Source of the DNA: an uncultured Solirubrobacterales bacterium
GTDB lineage: Bacteria; Actinomycetota; Thermoleophilia; Solirubrobacterales; Solirubrobacteraceae
Length of the DNA: 38,324 bases
Assembly (NCBI GenBank): GCA_903959665.1
Contig: CAJBXY010000125.1
Location: 1-38,324 of the forward strand
Direction of reading: 5' to 3'
In this document: positions 6,898-14,815 of the stretch, piece by piece
How positions within the stretch are numbered: the first letter of the stretch is position 1
How the letters are laid out: every line of letters starts with the position of its first letter
Translations under genes and position numbers: made by a program
The notes under the pieces: model-generated
Told to the model about the DNA's origin: nothing
What the model saw: the letters and a program-made list of their open reading frames with translations, nothing else
Database searches by the model: none

Positions 6898-9518
6898 GAA
6901 CCTTCCTCTTCGTCTGCTTCGGGCGGCTCGCTGGCCGAATCGTCGCTTGGCTCGGAAGACTCGGCCTGATCGCCGCTGTCATCGCCATCGTCTTCGTGAG
7001 TCTGCTCTGCGGCGCCGACAGCGGCCGGTACCTTGAGCGGCTCGATCACCGTCAATGTGACCTCTTCCTCGGAGCCTTCCGGAGCAACCTCTACCAGCAC
7101 CGTGCCGCCGGGCGTCAGCTCCGAGCGGAGCACGAAGTCGGCGAGTGGATCCTCGATGTAGCGCTGGATCGCGCGGCGCAGTGGCCTCGCCCCCATCGCC
7201 GGATCCCAACCCTTCTCGACCAGCAGATCTTTCGCCTCTTCGGTCAGCTCGAGTTGCAACTCGCGCTCGGCGAGCGTTGCGCGGATCCGCACCAGCAGCA
7301 GCTCGACGATCGTCTTGATCTGATCCTTCTGCAGCTTGTGGAAGACGATCACGTCGTCGATCCGGTTGAGGAACTCTGGGCGGAAGACCTTCTTCAGCTC
7401 GCCCATGATCCGGCCCTTCATGTCGTCGTAGCTGATCCCCGTCTCGTCTTCGGTGATCGCGAAACCAAGCGGCGTGTTCTGCGCGATCTCTTGAGCGCCG
7501 ATGTTGGAGGTCATGATCACGATTGCGTGACGGAAGTCGACGGTGCGGCCCTGCGAGTCGGTCAGGCGACCGTCCTCGAGGATCTGCAGCAGGATGTTGA
7601 ATACGTCGGGGTGAGCCTTCTCGATCTCGTCGAGCAGCAGCACGCAGTACGGCTTGCGGCGAACGGCCTCGGTGAGCTGGCCGCCCTCGTCGTAGCCGAT
7701 GTAGCCGGGAGGAGAGCCAACGAGCCTCGAGACGGCGTGCTTCTCCATGTACTCCGACATGTCGATCCGCGTCATCGCGTCTTCGTCGCCGAAGAGGAAC
7801 TGAGCCAAGGTGCGTGCCAGCTCGGTCTTGCCTACTCCCGACGGGCCGAGGAAGATGAACGAACCGGTTGGGCGCTTGGGATCCTTCAGCCCGGCGCGCG
7901 AACGGCGGATCGCCTTCGAGACGACCTCAACCGCAGCTTCCTGGCCAACTACGCGCTTGTGCAGCTCCTCTTCCATGCGGACGAGCTTGGCGGTCTCGGC
8001 TTCGGTCAACTTGAAGACAGGGATGCCGGTCCACATTGAGACGATGTCGGCGATCTCTTCCTCGCCGATCTTCGGCTTCGGACCTTCGCCCTCGCCGCTG
8101 CGCCACTCGTCTTCGAGCTCGCGCTTCTTCTGCGTTAGCTGGCGTTCGTCGTCGCGCAGGGCGGCGGCCTTCTCAAACTCTTGGTCTTCGATCGCGGCCT
8201 CTTTCTCGCGACGCGTGCGCTCGATGTCGTCCTCAAGCTCACGGTAAACGGGAGGAGCGGTCATCGTCTTAATCCGCATCCGCGAGGCGGCCTCATCTAC
8301 GAGGTCGATCGCCTTGTCGGGAAGCTGACGGTCGGAGATGTAGCGGTCGGCGAGCTCGCAGGCGGCGCGCAGAGCCTCATCGGTTATCTCAACCTTGTGG
8401 TGCTCCTCGTAACGATCCCGCAACCCTTCGAGGATCTGCACCGACTCCTCGATCGTTGGCTGGTCGACGACGATCTTCTGGAAACGACGCTCCAGCGCGC
8501 TGTCGCGCTCGAGGTACTTGCGGTACTCGTCGAGCGTCGTCGCGCCGATCGTCTGCAGCTCGCCGCGGGCGAGCGCAGGCTTGAGGATTGAAGCAGCGTC
8601 GATTGCGCCCTCGGCGGCGCCGGCGCCAACAAGGTTGTGGATCTCGTCGATGAAGAGAATGATGTCGCCGCGCTGGGTGATCTCCTTCATCACCTTCTTC
8701 AGCCGCTCCTCAAACTCGCCGCGGTACTTCGACCCAGCGACGAGCGCCGCGAGGTCAAGCGTGTAGATCTGCTTGTCGGCCAAGAGCGGCGGCACGTCGG
8801 AGTTGATGATCCGCTGCGCGAGCCCTTCGACGACGGCGGTCTTACCTACGCCCGGCTCGCCGATCAAGACCGGGTTGTTCTTCGTGCGGCGCGAAAGGAT
8901 CTGCATGATCCGCTCAATCTCGGTCTCGCGACCGACGACAGGATCCAGCTTGCCTTCAGAAGCCAGCCGCGTCAGGTTGCGGCCGAACTGGTCGAGCAGT
9001 TTCGATGACTTCTTGCCTTCACCTGAGCCGGAGCCGCTGGCGCCGGAGCTGCCCTCACCGGAGCTGCCCTGACGGCGGCCGCCGGGGCCTGAGAGCATGC
9101 GGATCACTTCGTTGCGGATCTTCTCCGAGTCGGCGTCAAAGTCGAGCAGGATGCGAGCTGCGACGCCCTCGTTCTCGCGCACCAAGCCGAGCAGGATGTG
9201 CTCTGTGCCAATGTAGTTGTGGCCGAGGCTGAGCGCCTCACGCAGAGCGAGCTCAAGAACCTTCTTCGCGCGCGGCGTAAACGGAATCTGACCTGAGGTG
9301 ACCTCTTCGCCGGAGCCGACGATGCGGACGACCTGCGCACGGACGCGCTCGGTCGTGATGTCGAGGCTCTCGAGCACGCGCGCGGCGAGCCCTTCCTCTT
9401 CGCGCAGCAGGCCGAGCAGGATGTGCTCGGTGCCGATGTAGTTGTGCTTCAGCGTGCGGGCTTCTTCCTGAGCTAGGACGACGACCTGGCGGGCGCGCTC
9501 TGTAAATCGCTCAAACAT
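6894..9518 (-). CDS. clpC: ATP-dependent Clp protease ATPase subunit ClpC
   Basis: Hsp100 unfoldase that feeds substrates to ClpP. The 874-residue protein has two Clp_N repeats (residues about 1-145; YIGTEHILLGLLRE appears twice), a Gly/Ser-rich linker (150-168), AAA+ domain 1 with Walker A GEPGVGKT at 220-227 and Walker B ILFIDEIH, a UVR/middle domain near 427-462, and AAA+ domain 2 with Walker A GPSGVGKT at 558-565. A ClpP-docking LGF loop is visible as TPLGFA. It ends with a highly acidic tail. The ATG at 9518 is preceded by a strong Shine-Dalgarno (AGGAAGGA) and a long leader. Neither ctsR nor mcsAB is present, as expected outside Firmicutes. It heads clpC-CDGSH-radA. Confidence 0.97.
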   Translation of the reverse strand: MFERFTERARQVVVLAQEEARTLKHNYIGTEHILLGLLREEEGLAARVLESLDITTERVRAQVVRIVGSGEEVTSGQIPFTPRAKKVLELALREALSLGHNYIGTEHILLGLVRENEGVAARILLDFDADSEKIRNEVIRMLSGPGGRRQGSSGEGSSGASGSGSGEGKKSSKLLDQFGRNLTRLASEGKLDPVVGRETEIERIMQILSRRTKNNPVLIGEPGVGKTAVVEGLAQRIINSDVPPLLADKQIYTLDLAALVAGSKYRGEFEERLKKVMKEITQRGDIILFIDEIHNLVGAGAAEGAIDAASILKPALARGELQTIGATTLDEYRKYLERDSALERRFQKIVVDQPTIEESVQILEGLRDRYEEHHKVEITDEALRAACELADRYISDRQLPDKAIDLVDEAASRMRIKTMTAPPVYRELEDDIERTRREKEAAIEDQEFEKAAALRDDERQLTQKKRELEDEWRSGEGEGPKPKIGEEEIADIVSMWTGIPVFKLTEAETAKLVRMEEELHKRVVGQEAAVEVVSKAIRRSRAGLKDPKRPTGSFIFLGPSGVGKTELARTLAQFLFGDEDAMTRIDMSEYMEKHAVSRLVGSPPGYIGYDEGGQLTEAVRRKPYCVLLLDEIEKAHPDVFNILLQILEDGRLTDSQGRTVDFRHAIVIMTSNIGAQEIAQNTPLGFAITEDETGISYDDMKGRIMGELKKVFRPEFLNRIDDVIVFHKLQKDQIKTIVELLLVRIRATLAERELQLELTEEAKDLLVEKGWDPAMGARPLRRAIQRYIEDPLADFVLRSELTPGGTVLVEVAPEGSEEEVTLTVIEPLKVPAAVGAAEQTHEDDGDDSGDQAESSEPSDDSASEPPEADEEEGS

Positions 9519-9684
9519 CTTTGCGTGTCCTTCCTAAGAGGCTGGGTAGGTAGTCGGTTGAGGTGGTGGTCTAAGTTCTGACGCTGATCGTTTTCGGGGT
9601 CTCTGCAATTCCGCTCCTCACCCTACTTACCGGCCCTGACGGGCAGATCGATGAATGAGCGGTGAAGAAAAGCGGACATACCGC

Positions 9685-9693
9685 ATTCTAACA
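9685..9693 (-). promoter_or_regulatory. clpC candidate promoter (extended -10)
   Basis: The minus strand reads TGT-TAGAAT, an extended -10, which would give a leader of about 160 bases before clpC. A small GCGG-n5-CCGC hairpin followed by TTTTCTT (about 9667-9684) lies at the predicted transcript start. I find no CIRCE, CtsR or convincing ClgR box in 9519-9727. A GC hairpin (CCGGC/GCCGG, 9702-9716) just after lysS may attenuate read-through. Confidence 0.4.
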
Positions 9694-9727
9694 GCGGCTA
9701 ACCGGCCCCGAGCCGGCGCAAAGGCGC

Positions 9728-11197
9728 TCAGTCACGCATTGCTGGGAAGAGCACAACCTCGCGGATCGAGTCGCGCCCGGTCATCAACATCACGAGCCGG
9801 TCGATCCCCAAACCGACGCCAGCGGTCGGCGGCATTCCCTGCTCGAGCGCCTGGACGAAAACCTCGTCGTAAGGCTGCGACTCCTCTTCGCCGGCCTCGG
9901 CGAGGCGGACTTGATCCTCAAAGCGGCGGCGCTGCTCGTCAGGATCGTTGAGCTCGCTGAAGGCGTTGGCGAACTCCATCCCGTTGCAGAACGCTTCAAA
10001 GCGTTCGACCAGTCCGGGCTGGCTGCGGTGCTCTTTGGCGAACGGTGAGAGAGCGGTCGGGTAGTCGGTGATGAAGACCGGGTTCGTGATCGCCGGCTCG
10101 ACGTACTTGCTGAGCAGATCATCAACCAGCGTCGGCCATGCGCGGTCCTCAACGTCGAGCTTCACTCTGTTGGAGGCGGTTATGGCTGCGACCAGCGCAT
10201 CGCGCTCGCTCGCTTCGGCAATGTCGATCCCGGTCGCGTCTTTGATCGCCTGCGCCATCGGGATTCGTGGCCACGGCGCTGAGAAATCGATCGGGCCGTC
10301 GTAGGCGATCGCCGAAGCAATCCCAGTCACGAGCTGCTCGACGCGATCCATTGCGTCGCCATAGTCGGCGTAAGCCTCGTACCACTCGACCATCGTGAAC
10401 TCGGGGTTGTGCTTCGTCGATAGCCCCTCGTTGCGGAAGTCCTTGCCGAGCTCATAGACGCGCTCAAGACCTCCGACGATGCAACGCTTGAGGTAGAGCT
10501 CGGTTGCGATCCGCAGGTAAAGGTCGCGGTCAAGCGTGTTGTGGTGGGTCACGAACGGCCGTGCGAGGGCGCCGCCGTAGAGCGGCTGGAGCACAGGTGT
10601 TTCGACCTCGATGAAGCCGTCGTCGTCGAGCGAACGGCGCAGCTCGGAGACGATCCTGGCGCGCGTGACGAAGAGCTCGCGCGCCTCCTCGTTGGCGATC
10701 AGATCCAGCTCGCGACGGCGGTAGCGCGTTTCAACGTCCTGCAGGCCGTGGTGCTTGTCGGGCGGTGGGCGCAGGCTCTTCGCCAGCAGCGTGAAGCCGG
10801 TCACGCGAAGCGTCAGCTCTCCACTGCGGCTGGAGAAGATTGTGCCGTCGATGCCAACCAGATCGCCGAGATCAAACTCGACCAGCTGCGCCATCGCCTC
10901 CTCGCCGAGCAGGTCGGCGCGCGCCTGCACCTGCATCCGGCCGCTGCGGTCGACGATGTCGAGGAAGGCCATCTTTCCCTGACCGCGGCGAGCGGCGAGC
11001 CGGCCGGCGATGCGATAGGCGTCGTCGCGCTCCTCTCCGGCCTCAAGCTGCTGCCATGGAGCTTGGGCCTCTGCGATCGCGATCACGCCGGGGAATTCGT
11101 GCGGGAACGGCTCGACGCCCTGTGCGCGGATTCGCTCCAGCTTCGCGCGCCGGGCAGCGAGCAGCTCGCTCGGTTGATCTGTCGGTTGGTCGCTCAC
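9728..11197 (-). CDS. lysS: Lysyl-tRNA synthetase (class II)
   Basis: Charges tRNA-Lys. The 489-residue protein begins with the OB-fold anticodon-binding domain (IAGRLAARRGQGKMAFLDI near residues 65-85) and continues with the class II core. Motif 1 is VETPVLQPLYGGA, motif 2 is FRNEGLSTKHNPEFTMVEWYEAY, and motif 3 near the C-terminus is GVGLGIDRLVMLMTG. The start is GTG, 20 bases after the greA stop, so greA-lysS form one unit. It is of normal bacterial size and carries no MprF/LysX-type membrane extension. Placement just upstream of clpC is common in actinomycetes. Confidence 0.97.
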   Translation of the reverse strand: MSDQPTDQPSELLAARRAKLERIRAQGVEPFPHEFPGVIAIAEAQAPWQQLEAGEERDDAYRIAGRLAARRGQGKMAFLDIVDRSGRMQVQARADLLGEEAMAQLVEFDLGDLVGIDGTIFSSRSGELTLRVTGFTLLAKSLRPPPDKHHGLQDVETRYRRRELDLIANEEARELFVTRARIVSELRRSLDDDGFIEVETPVLQPLYGGALARPFVTHHNTLDRDLYLRIATELYLKRCIVGGLERVYELGKDFRNEGLSTKHNPEFTMVEWYEAYADYGDAMDRVEQLVTGIASAIAYDGPIDFSAPWPRIPMAQAIKDATGIDIAEASERDALVAAITASNRVKLDVEDRAWPTLVDDLLSKYVEPAITNPVFITDYPTALSPFAKEHRSQPGLVERFEAFCNGMEFANAFSELNDPDEQRRRFEDQVRLAEAGEEESQPYDEVFVQALEQGMPPTAGVGLGIDRLVMLMTGRDSIREVVLFPAMRD

Positions 11198-11217
11198 TAG
11201 AGCGCCATCATGACGGT

Positions 11218-11700
11218 TTAGAGACCGACGTCGATCTTCGTGATCTTCAGCTTGCGCGCAGCGCCCTTCGGAACCGGCACTGAAACGACCGCGTTGCGCT
11301 TCTGGCCGATCAGCGCGCGGCCAACCGGCGACTCGTTCGAAAGCATCATCTCGGCCGGGTTTGCTTCGGCTGAACCGACGATCGTGAACTTCTGCGTCTT
11401 GCCCGTCTTCTCGTCCTTGAGGTGAACCGCGCTACCAACCTGAACGACGTCCTTGGAGATCTTCTTCTTGTCGATCACCTGCGCGTCACGGAGCCGCTCT
11501 TCGAGCTGCGCGATCCGCGCTTCGAGCATCGACTGCTCGTTCTTGGCGTCGTCGTACTCGGAGTTCTCGGCGATCTCACCAAATTCGCGCGCATCGCGGA
11601 TCCGCTCGGCCACCTCGCGGCGACGATCGGTCTGCAGCGTTTCAAGTTCTTTCTGGAGGCGCTTTAGGCCGGCTGGAGTGAGAATTACTTCTTTAGTCAT
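11218..11700 (-). CDS. greA: Transcription elongation factor GreA
   Basis: Binds the RNA polymerase secondary channel and stimulates cleavage of backtracked RNA. The 160 residues split into the N-terminal coiled coil (about 1-77) and the C-terminal globular FKBP-like domain (LLSNESPVGRALIGQKRNAVV). The coiled-coil tip reads GEIAENSEYDDAKNEQ with acidic residues Glu42 and Glu45. The usual family residue at the first position is Asp (GDxxEN), so this is a conservative change at a catalytic site. A 5' leader of about 68 bases contains a CCAAC/GTTGG hairpin and there is no strong Shine-Dalgarno. It leads greA-lysS. Confidence 0.95.
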   Translation of the reverse strand: MTKEVILTPAGLKRLQKELETLQTDRRREVAERIRDAREFGEIAENSEYDDAKNEQSMLEARIAQLEERLRDAQVIDKKKISKDVVQVGSAVHLKDEKTGKTQKFTIVGSAEANPAEMMLSNESPVGRALIGQKRNAVVSVPVPKGAARKLKITKIDVGL

Positions 11701-11775
11701 CAGAATTCACTTTTTTGGAGTTGTTACCAACGCCGTTGGCGCTATCGGAACGCTTTAGGCGCAAGCGAAGCGGGC

Positions 11776-11781
11776 AGTATA
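11776..11781 (-). promoter_or_regulatory. greA-lysS -10 element
   Basis: TATACT on the minus strand, a near-consensus -10, lies in the 121-base gap between dusB and greA and would give a leader of about 68 bases. No convincing -35 is visible at the normal spacing. Confidence 0.45.
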
Positions 11782-11821
11782 GCGAGCGTTCGCGCAGCCC
11801 GATTATGGACTCTGCGGTCAA

Positions 11822-12823
11822 TTACGCAGTACTGCTAAGCGGTTCGAGCTGAGCCAGCATCGCGCGGACTTGATCGATCGAGTCGCTCTGCTGGAAGGCG
11901 ATCAGCGTTGGCTTGTCGAGCTCAAGCTGATCGAGGTACCAGGGATAAAAGGTGCGCAGATAGCGGGCCGCTCGCTCTTCGCCGAGGTGTTCGCTGGCGC
12001 GGTCGATGATCCACCTGAGCTCAGCGATGACCTCGTCGCGCGCCGGAGGCTCGGCGCGCAGGCCGAGCACGTTCTCGAACAGCCACGGGTTGCCGAGCGC
12101 GCCGCGAGCCAGCATTACCGCCGCCGCGCCGGTCTGCTCGCGCGCCGCAAGAGTGGCCTCGGTGTTGCTCATTCCGCCGGAGAGAATCACCGGCACCGGC
12201 AGCTCCTCTACGAGCTTGGCAGCAAGTTCGTAATCGGGTGAGCCTTTGTGCTTCACCTGCGCCGAGCGCGGGTGGAAGGCGATTGCCGCGACGCCGGCCT
12301 CGTCAACGAGCCGCAGCGCCAGCTGGTAACCGTCGGCTTCGCCGTTCTTCTGCCCTGAGCGAAGCTTGACCGTGACCGGCAGCCCGCTGCCCTCGCCGGC
12401 TGCGCGTGCGATCTCAACCGCGACGGCAGGGTCTGAGATCAATGCCGCCCCGGCTCCGTTCTTCATCACCTTGGGCACCGGGCAACCCATGTTGAGGTCG
12501 ATAATGTCGGCGCCATGCTCGGCCGCGGTCGCCGCCGCCGAGCGCATCACCTCAGGGTCCTGGCCAAAGAGCTGGAAGGCGATCGGGCCTGGGTACTCGC
12601 GCTCGTCGGGGTGGATTACGAGCAGGTCGCGCATCGTCTTCTCGTTGCGATGGTGGATCGCGAAGCTCGAGATCATCTCGCTGACGGTCAGGCCGGCGCC
12701 GAAACGTTTTGCCTGAAGACGAACAAACCAGTTGCCGATTCCAGCCAGCGGCGCAAGCACAACGCGGTTGGGGGCTTCAACGCCGCCAATTGAAAACGGC
12801 TCTGTTAGAGGTGGCGCGGTCAT
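11822..12823 (-). CDS. dusB: tRNA-dihydrouridine synthase (Dus family, DusB-like)
   Basis: FMN enzyme that reduces uridine to dihydrouridine in the tRNA D-loop. From the ATG at 12823 it has 333 residues. A TIM barrel begins APLAGIGNWFVR and holds the catalytic cysteine Cys114 in DLNMGCPVPK. FMN-binding segments HPRSAQVKHKG and ILSGGMSNTEA plus VMLARGALGNPWLF follow, and then the helical tRNA-binding domain. A TTG start at 12850 would add nine residues directly after the coaX stop. I prefer the ATG because a TACGCT hexamer lies seven bases before it. dusB next to lysS/greA is a conserved arrangement. Confidence 0.93.
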   Translation of the reverse strand: MTAPPLTEPFSIGGVEAPNRVVLAPLAGIGNWFVRLQAKRFGAGLTVSEMISSFAIHHRNEKTMRDLLVIHPDEREYPGPIAFQLFGQDPEVMRSAAATAAEHGADIIDLNMGCPVPKVMKNGAGAALISDPAVAVEIARAAGEGSGLPVTVKLRSGQKNGEADGYQLALRLVDEAGVAAIAFHPRSAQVKHKGSPDYELAAKLVEELPVPVILSGGMSNTEATLAAREQTGAAAVMLARGALGNPWLFENVLGLRAEPPARDEVIAELRWIIDRASEHLGEERAARYLRTFYPWYLDQLELDKPTLIAFQQSDSIDQVRAMLAQLEPLSSTA

Positions 12824-12830
12824 CGGCGCA

Positions 12831-12836
12831 AGCGTA
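12831..12836 (-). promoter_or_regulatory. dusB -10 element (leaderless)
   Basis: TACGCT on the minus strand is seven bases before the ATG at 12823, with no Shine-Dalgarno. It lies within the 27 bases that the alternative TTG start would place inside the coding sequence. Confidence 0.4.
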
Positions 12837-12850
12837 GCTTCCGCGGCCAA

Positions 12851-13615
12851 TCAGCTATTGCGCTCGAAGAGGATTCGCAGCCCTTCGAGCGTCAGCAGAT
12901 CATCGATCTCATCGATCCGCTCCGTGAACGGCACGATGTGGTGGGCGAGGCCGCCGGTGGCAATCGTCGCCGTCTCTTCGCCCATCTCTTCGAGCAGCCG
13001 CGCGACGATCCCATCGACCATCGCTGCAAAGCCGTAGATCACGCCGGAGCGGATCGCCTCGATCGTCGATTTTCCGATCAGCGCGCGCGGCGGCTCAAGG
13101 TCGACTTTCGGCAGCTTCGCAGCGCGGCTAGCCAGCGCCTCGACCGAGATCTCAACGCCAGGGCTGATGATCCCGCCGAGATATTCTCCTTCGGCGGAAA
13201 CCGGGTCGTAGGTGATCGCAGTACCGAAGTCAACGACGATGCAGGCGCCTTGCGTGCGCTCGTAGGCGGCGACGGCGTTGACGAGGCGGTCGGCTCCGAT
13301 CTCGCGCGGGTTGTCGTAGCGAAGCGGCATTCCGGTCTTGAAGCCGGGGCCGACGACGAGCATCTCGTGGCCGAGGTAGCGGTCGGCCATCTCAAGCCAC
13401 TGCGGCCCGAGCTGCGGAACGGTTGAGGAGACGATCGATGAACCGATCTGCTCAAGCTCGACGCCGCGCAGTTCAACGAGGTTGCGCAGCGCGGCACCGA
13501 TCTCATCGGCGGTTGAGTCGCGAACCGTCGCAAAGCGCCAATGCTCGACCAGCTCGCCACCCTCATAGGTGCCGAAGTGGGTCTGCGTGTTGCCAACGTC
13601 AACTACGAGCAGCAT
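12851..13615 (-). CDS. coaX: Type III pantothenate kinase
   Basis: First step of CoA synthesis: phosphorylates pantothenate. The 254-residue protein is an ASKHA-fold kinase with the N-terminal phosphate loop DVGNTQ (Asp6), the catalytic GADR motif at 107-110 (Asp109), and the VVDFGTAITYD segment (Asp129) that contributes the monovalent-cation and second phosphate site. The IVSSTVPQL segment replaces the more usual SSVVP. Type III enzymes need K+ or NH4+ and are not inhibited by CoA. The ATG at 13615 is preceded at six bases by TAAGCT, which overlaps the stop codon of the DUF4282 gene. No other CoA gene is nearby. Confidence 0.95.
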   Translation of the reverse strand: MLLVVDVGNTQTHFGTYEGGELVEHWRFATVRDSTADEIGAALRNLVELRGVELEQIGSSIVSSTVPQLGPQWLEMADRYLGHEMLVVGPGFKTGMPLRYDNPREIGADRLVNAVAAYERTQGACIVVDFGTAITYDPVSAEGEYLGGIISPGVEISVEALASRAAKLPKVDLEPPRALIGKSTIEAIRSGVIYGFAAMVDGIVARLLEEMGEETATIATGGLAHHIVPFTERIDEIDDLLTLEGLRILFERNS

Positions 13616-13621
13616 CGTGCC

Positions 13622-13627
13622 AGCTTA
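13622..13627 (-). promoter_or_regulatory. coaX -10 element (leaderless)
   Basis: TAAGCT on the minus strand ends exactly six bases before the coaX ATG, and its TAA is also the stop codon of the upstream gene. No Shine-Dalgarno is present. Confidence 0.5.
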
Positions 13628-14014
13628 TGGCGCTGGCGGGAACTGCTGTGAAGCGTCGCCTGCAGCGGCCTCCGGCTTGATCGCCAGCAGCTGCTGGCGC
13701 TGGAGGTAGGCAATCTCACGGTTGGTCTCAAGGATGCGGAAGATCGCAAGCAGAACCTCAAGCACGATGCGCCCGTAGATGATCGTCAGCAGCGCGACGA
13801 GCGTGCCGCCGATAACGGCGATCAGCACCCCGGTGATCGAACCGGCGATGATCGAAGAGACGATCGTTATCACCAGCCCAATGCCGACAACAACGATCAA
13901 AAGGATGTAAAGGCCCTTTATTACGCGGGTCGTCAGAAGGCGCGTGAAGCTCAGGTCGAAGAGCGTCGAGAAGAAGCCATCGCGGGAGCTTGGGATTACC
14001 GGCGGAACACTCAT
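13625..14014 (-). CDS. DUF4282-type small membrane protein
   Basis: A 129-residue protein from the ATG at 14014. An upstream ATG at 14053 would add 13 residues, but a TACCGT hexamer seven bases before 14014 favours the shorter form. It has two hydrophobic segments: one from about VIKGLYILLIVVVGIGLVI and one from GVLIAVIGGTLVALLTIIYG. A short amphipathic stretch (RILETNREIAYLQRQQ) and a Pro/Ala-rich tail follow. The FFSTLFDLSFTRLLTTRVIKGLY start and two-helix layout are typical of DUF4282. Function is unknown. It is divergent from the GST gene and runs into coaX with a 9-base gap. Confidence 0.8.
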   Translation of the reverse strand: MSVPPVIPSSRDGFFSTLFDLSFTRLLTTRVIKGLYILLIVVVGIGLVITIVSSIIAGSITGVLIAVIGGTLVALLTIIYGRIVLEVLLAIFRILETNREIAYLQRQQLLAIKPEAAAGDASQQFPPAP

Positions 14015-14021
14015 AGCCGCA

Positions 14022-14027
14022 ACGGTA
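14022..14027 (-). promoter_or_regulatory. -10 element of the DUF4282 gene (leaderless)
   Basis: TACCGT on the minus strand, seven bases before the ATG at 14014 and without a Shine-Dalgarno. Confidence 0.4.
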
Positions 14028-14060
14028 GCGGGCTGGGCGGATTCGCGGCGCATGAACGGG

Positions 14061-14066
14061 TACTGT
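14061..14066 (+). promoter_or_regulatory. -10 element of the GST gene (near-leaderless)
   Basis: TACTGT lies eight bases before the ATG at 14075. With the opposite-strand element at 14022-14027 it makes a compact divergent promoter region of 60 bases. Confidence 0.45.
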
Positions 14067-14074
14067 CCAGCCTG

Positions 14075-14815
14075 ATGAAGATCAGACTATTTGTCGTTGG
14101 CGGCTCCCACCCTTGCGCAACGGTTGAGAGAGCGCTTGAGATCAAAGGCCTTCCATACTCGGTAGTTGAGTTCCCGCCGCCGATGCACATGGGCGCGATG
14201 AAGCTGCTCTTCGGCAAGCGAACGGTGCCGGGAATTCAGATCGACGGCGAGAAGATCAGCGGCTCACGCGAAATCCTCGCCAAGCTCGATCAACTCGTTC
14301 CCAACCCTCCCCTCTTCCCTGCCGACGGCGCCCAGCGCGCCGCCGTGATTGAGGCCGAGGCTTGGGGCGACGAGGTGCTCCAGCCGCTCGTTCGACGCCT
14401 TCTCTGGCCAAGCTTCAAAGCTCACCCCGAGGTGATGGCCAACTACTCGGCCGGGTCGAAGCTACCGCCGATTCCGGTTCCGGTTCTGAAGCTGATCGCC
14501 CCTGGCGTGACGACGCTCGAGATGCGCGCCAACCGCGCAACCGACGCGACCTACGCCGACGACATCCGCACACTGCCAATTCTGCTTGACCGGATCGACG
14601 GCTGGATCGCCGACGGAGTGATGGGAGGCGAAGAGTTCAACGTCGCCGACCTGCAGATCGCTGCCAGCCTGCGGCTGCTGATGACCTTCGCCGACTTCAG
14701 CGAGATCTTTGCCGGCCGCCCCTGCGCCGAGCTGGCGCTGCGCTGCTTCCCCGAAGCGCCAGGGCACGCGCCGGTCGGCACGATCCCTGCTGAGCTGCTG
14801 GCAAACCCCGCTTAG
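14075..14815 (+). CDS. Glutathione S-transferase family protein
   Basis: A 246-residue protein with a thioredoxin-like N-terminal domain followed by an all-helical C-terminal domain. The N-terminus (KIRLFVVGGSHPCATVERAL) carries Cys14 at the active-site turn, and the cis-proline motif is RTVPGIQIDG (Val51-Pro52), followed by a SGSREI segment that corresponds to the gamma-glutamyl-binding loop. The C-terminal half includes FNVADLQIAASLRLL, the usual N-capping/hydrophobic staple region. Most actinomycetes make mycothiol rather than glutathione, so the actual thiol partner is open. It is the only plus-strand gene in the first 24 kb and converges on terC with a 4-base overlap. Confidence 0.85.
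   Translation: MKIRLFVVGGSHPCATVERALEIKGLPYSVVEFPPPMHMGAMKLLFGKRTVPGIQIDGEKISGSREILAKLDQLVPNPPLFPADGAQRAAVIEAEAWGDEVLQPLVRRLLWPSFKAHPEVMANYSAGSKLPPIPVPVLKLIAPGVTTLEMRANRATDATYADDIRTLPILLDRIDGWIADGVMGGEEFNVADLQIAASLRLLMTFADFSEIFAGRPCAELALRCFPEAPGHAPVGTIPAELLANPA

Noticed and set aside
6996..8039. Plus-strand open frame opposite clpC (347 codons)
   Set aside because: Antisense shadow of the conserved ClpC AAA+ domain; composition is that of a reverse-complemented coding strand.
9519..9727. CIRCE, CtsR or ClgR operator before clpC
   Set aside because: No match to the CIRCE inverted repeat or the CtsR heptad repeat; CGC/GCG pairs present have the wrong spacing for ClgR.
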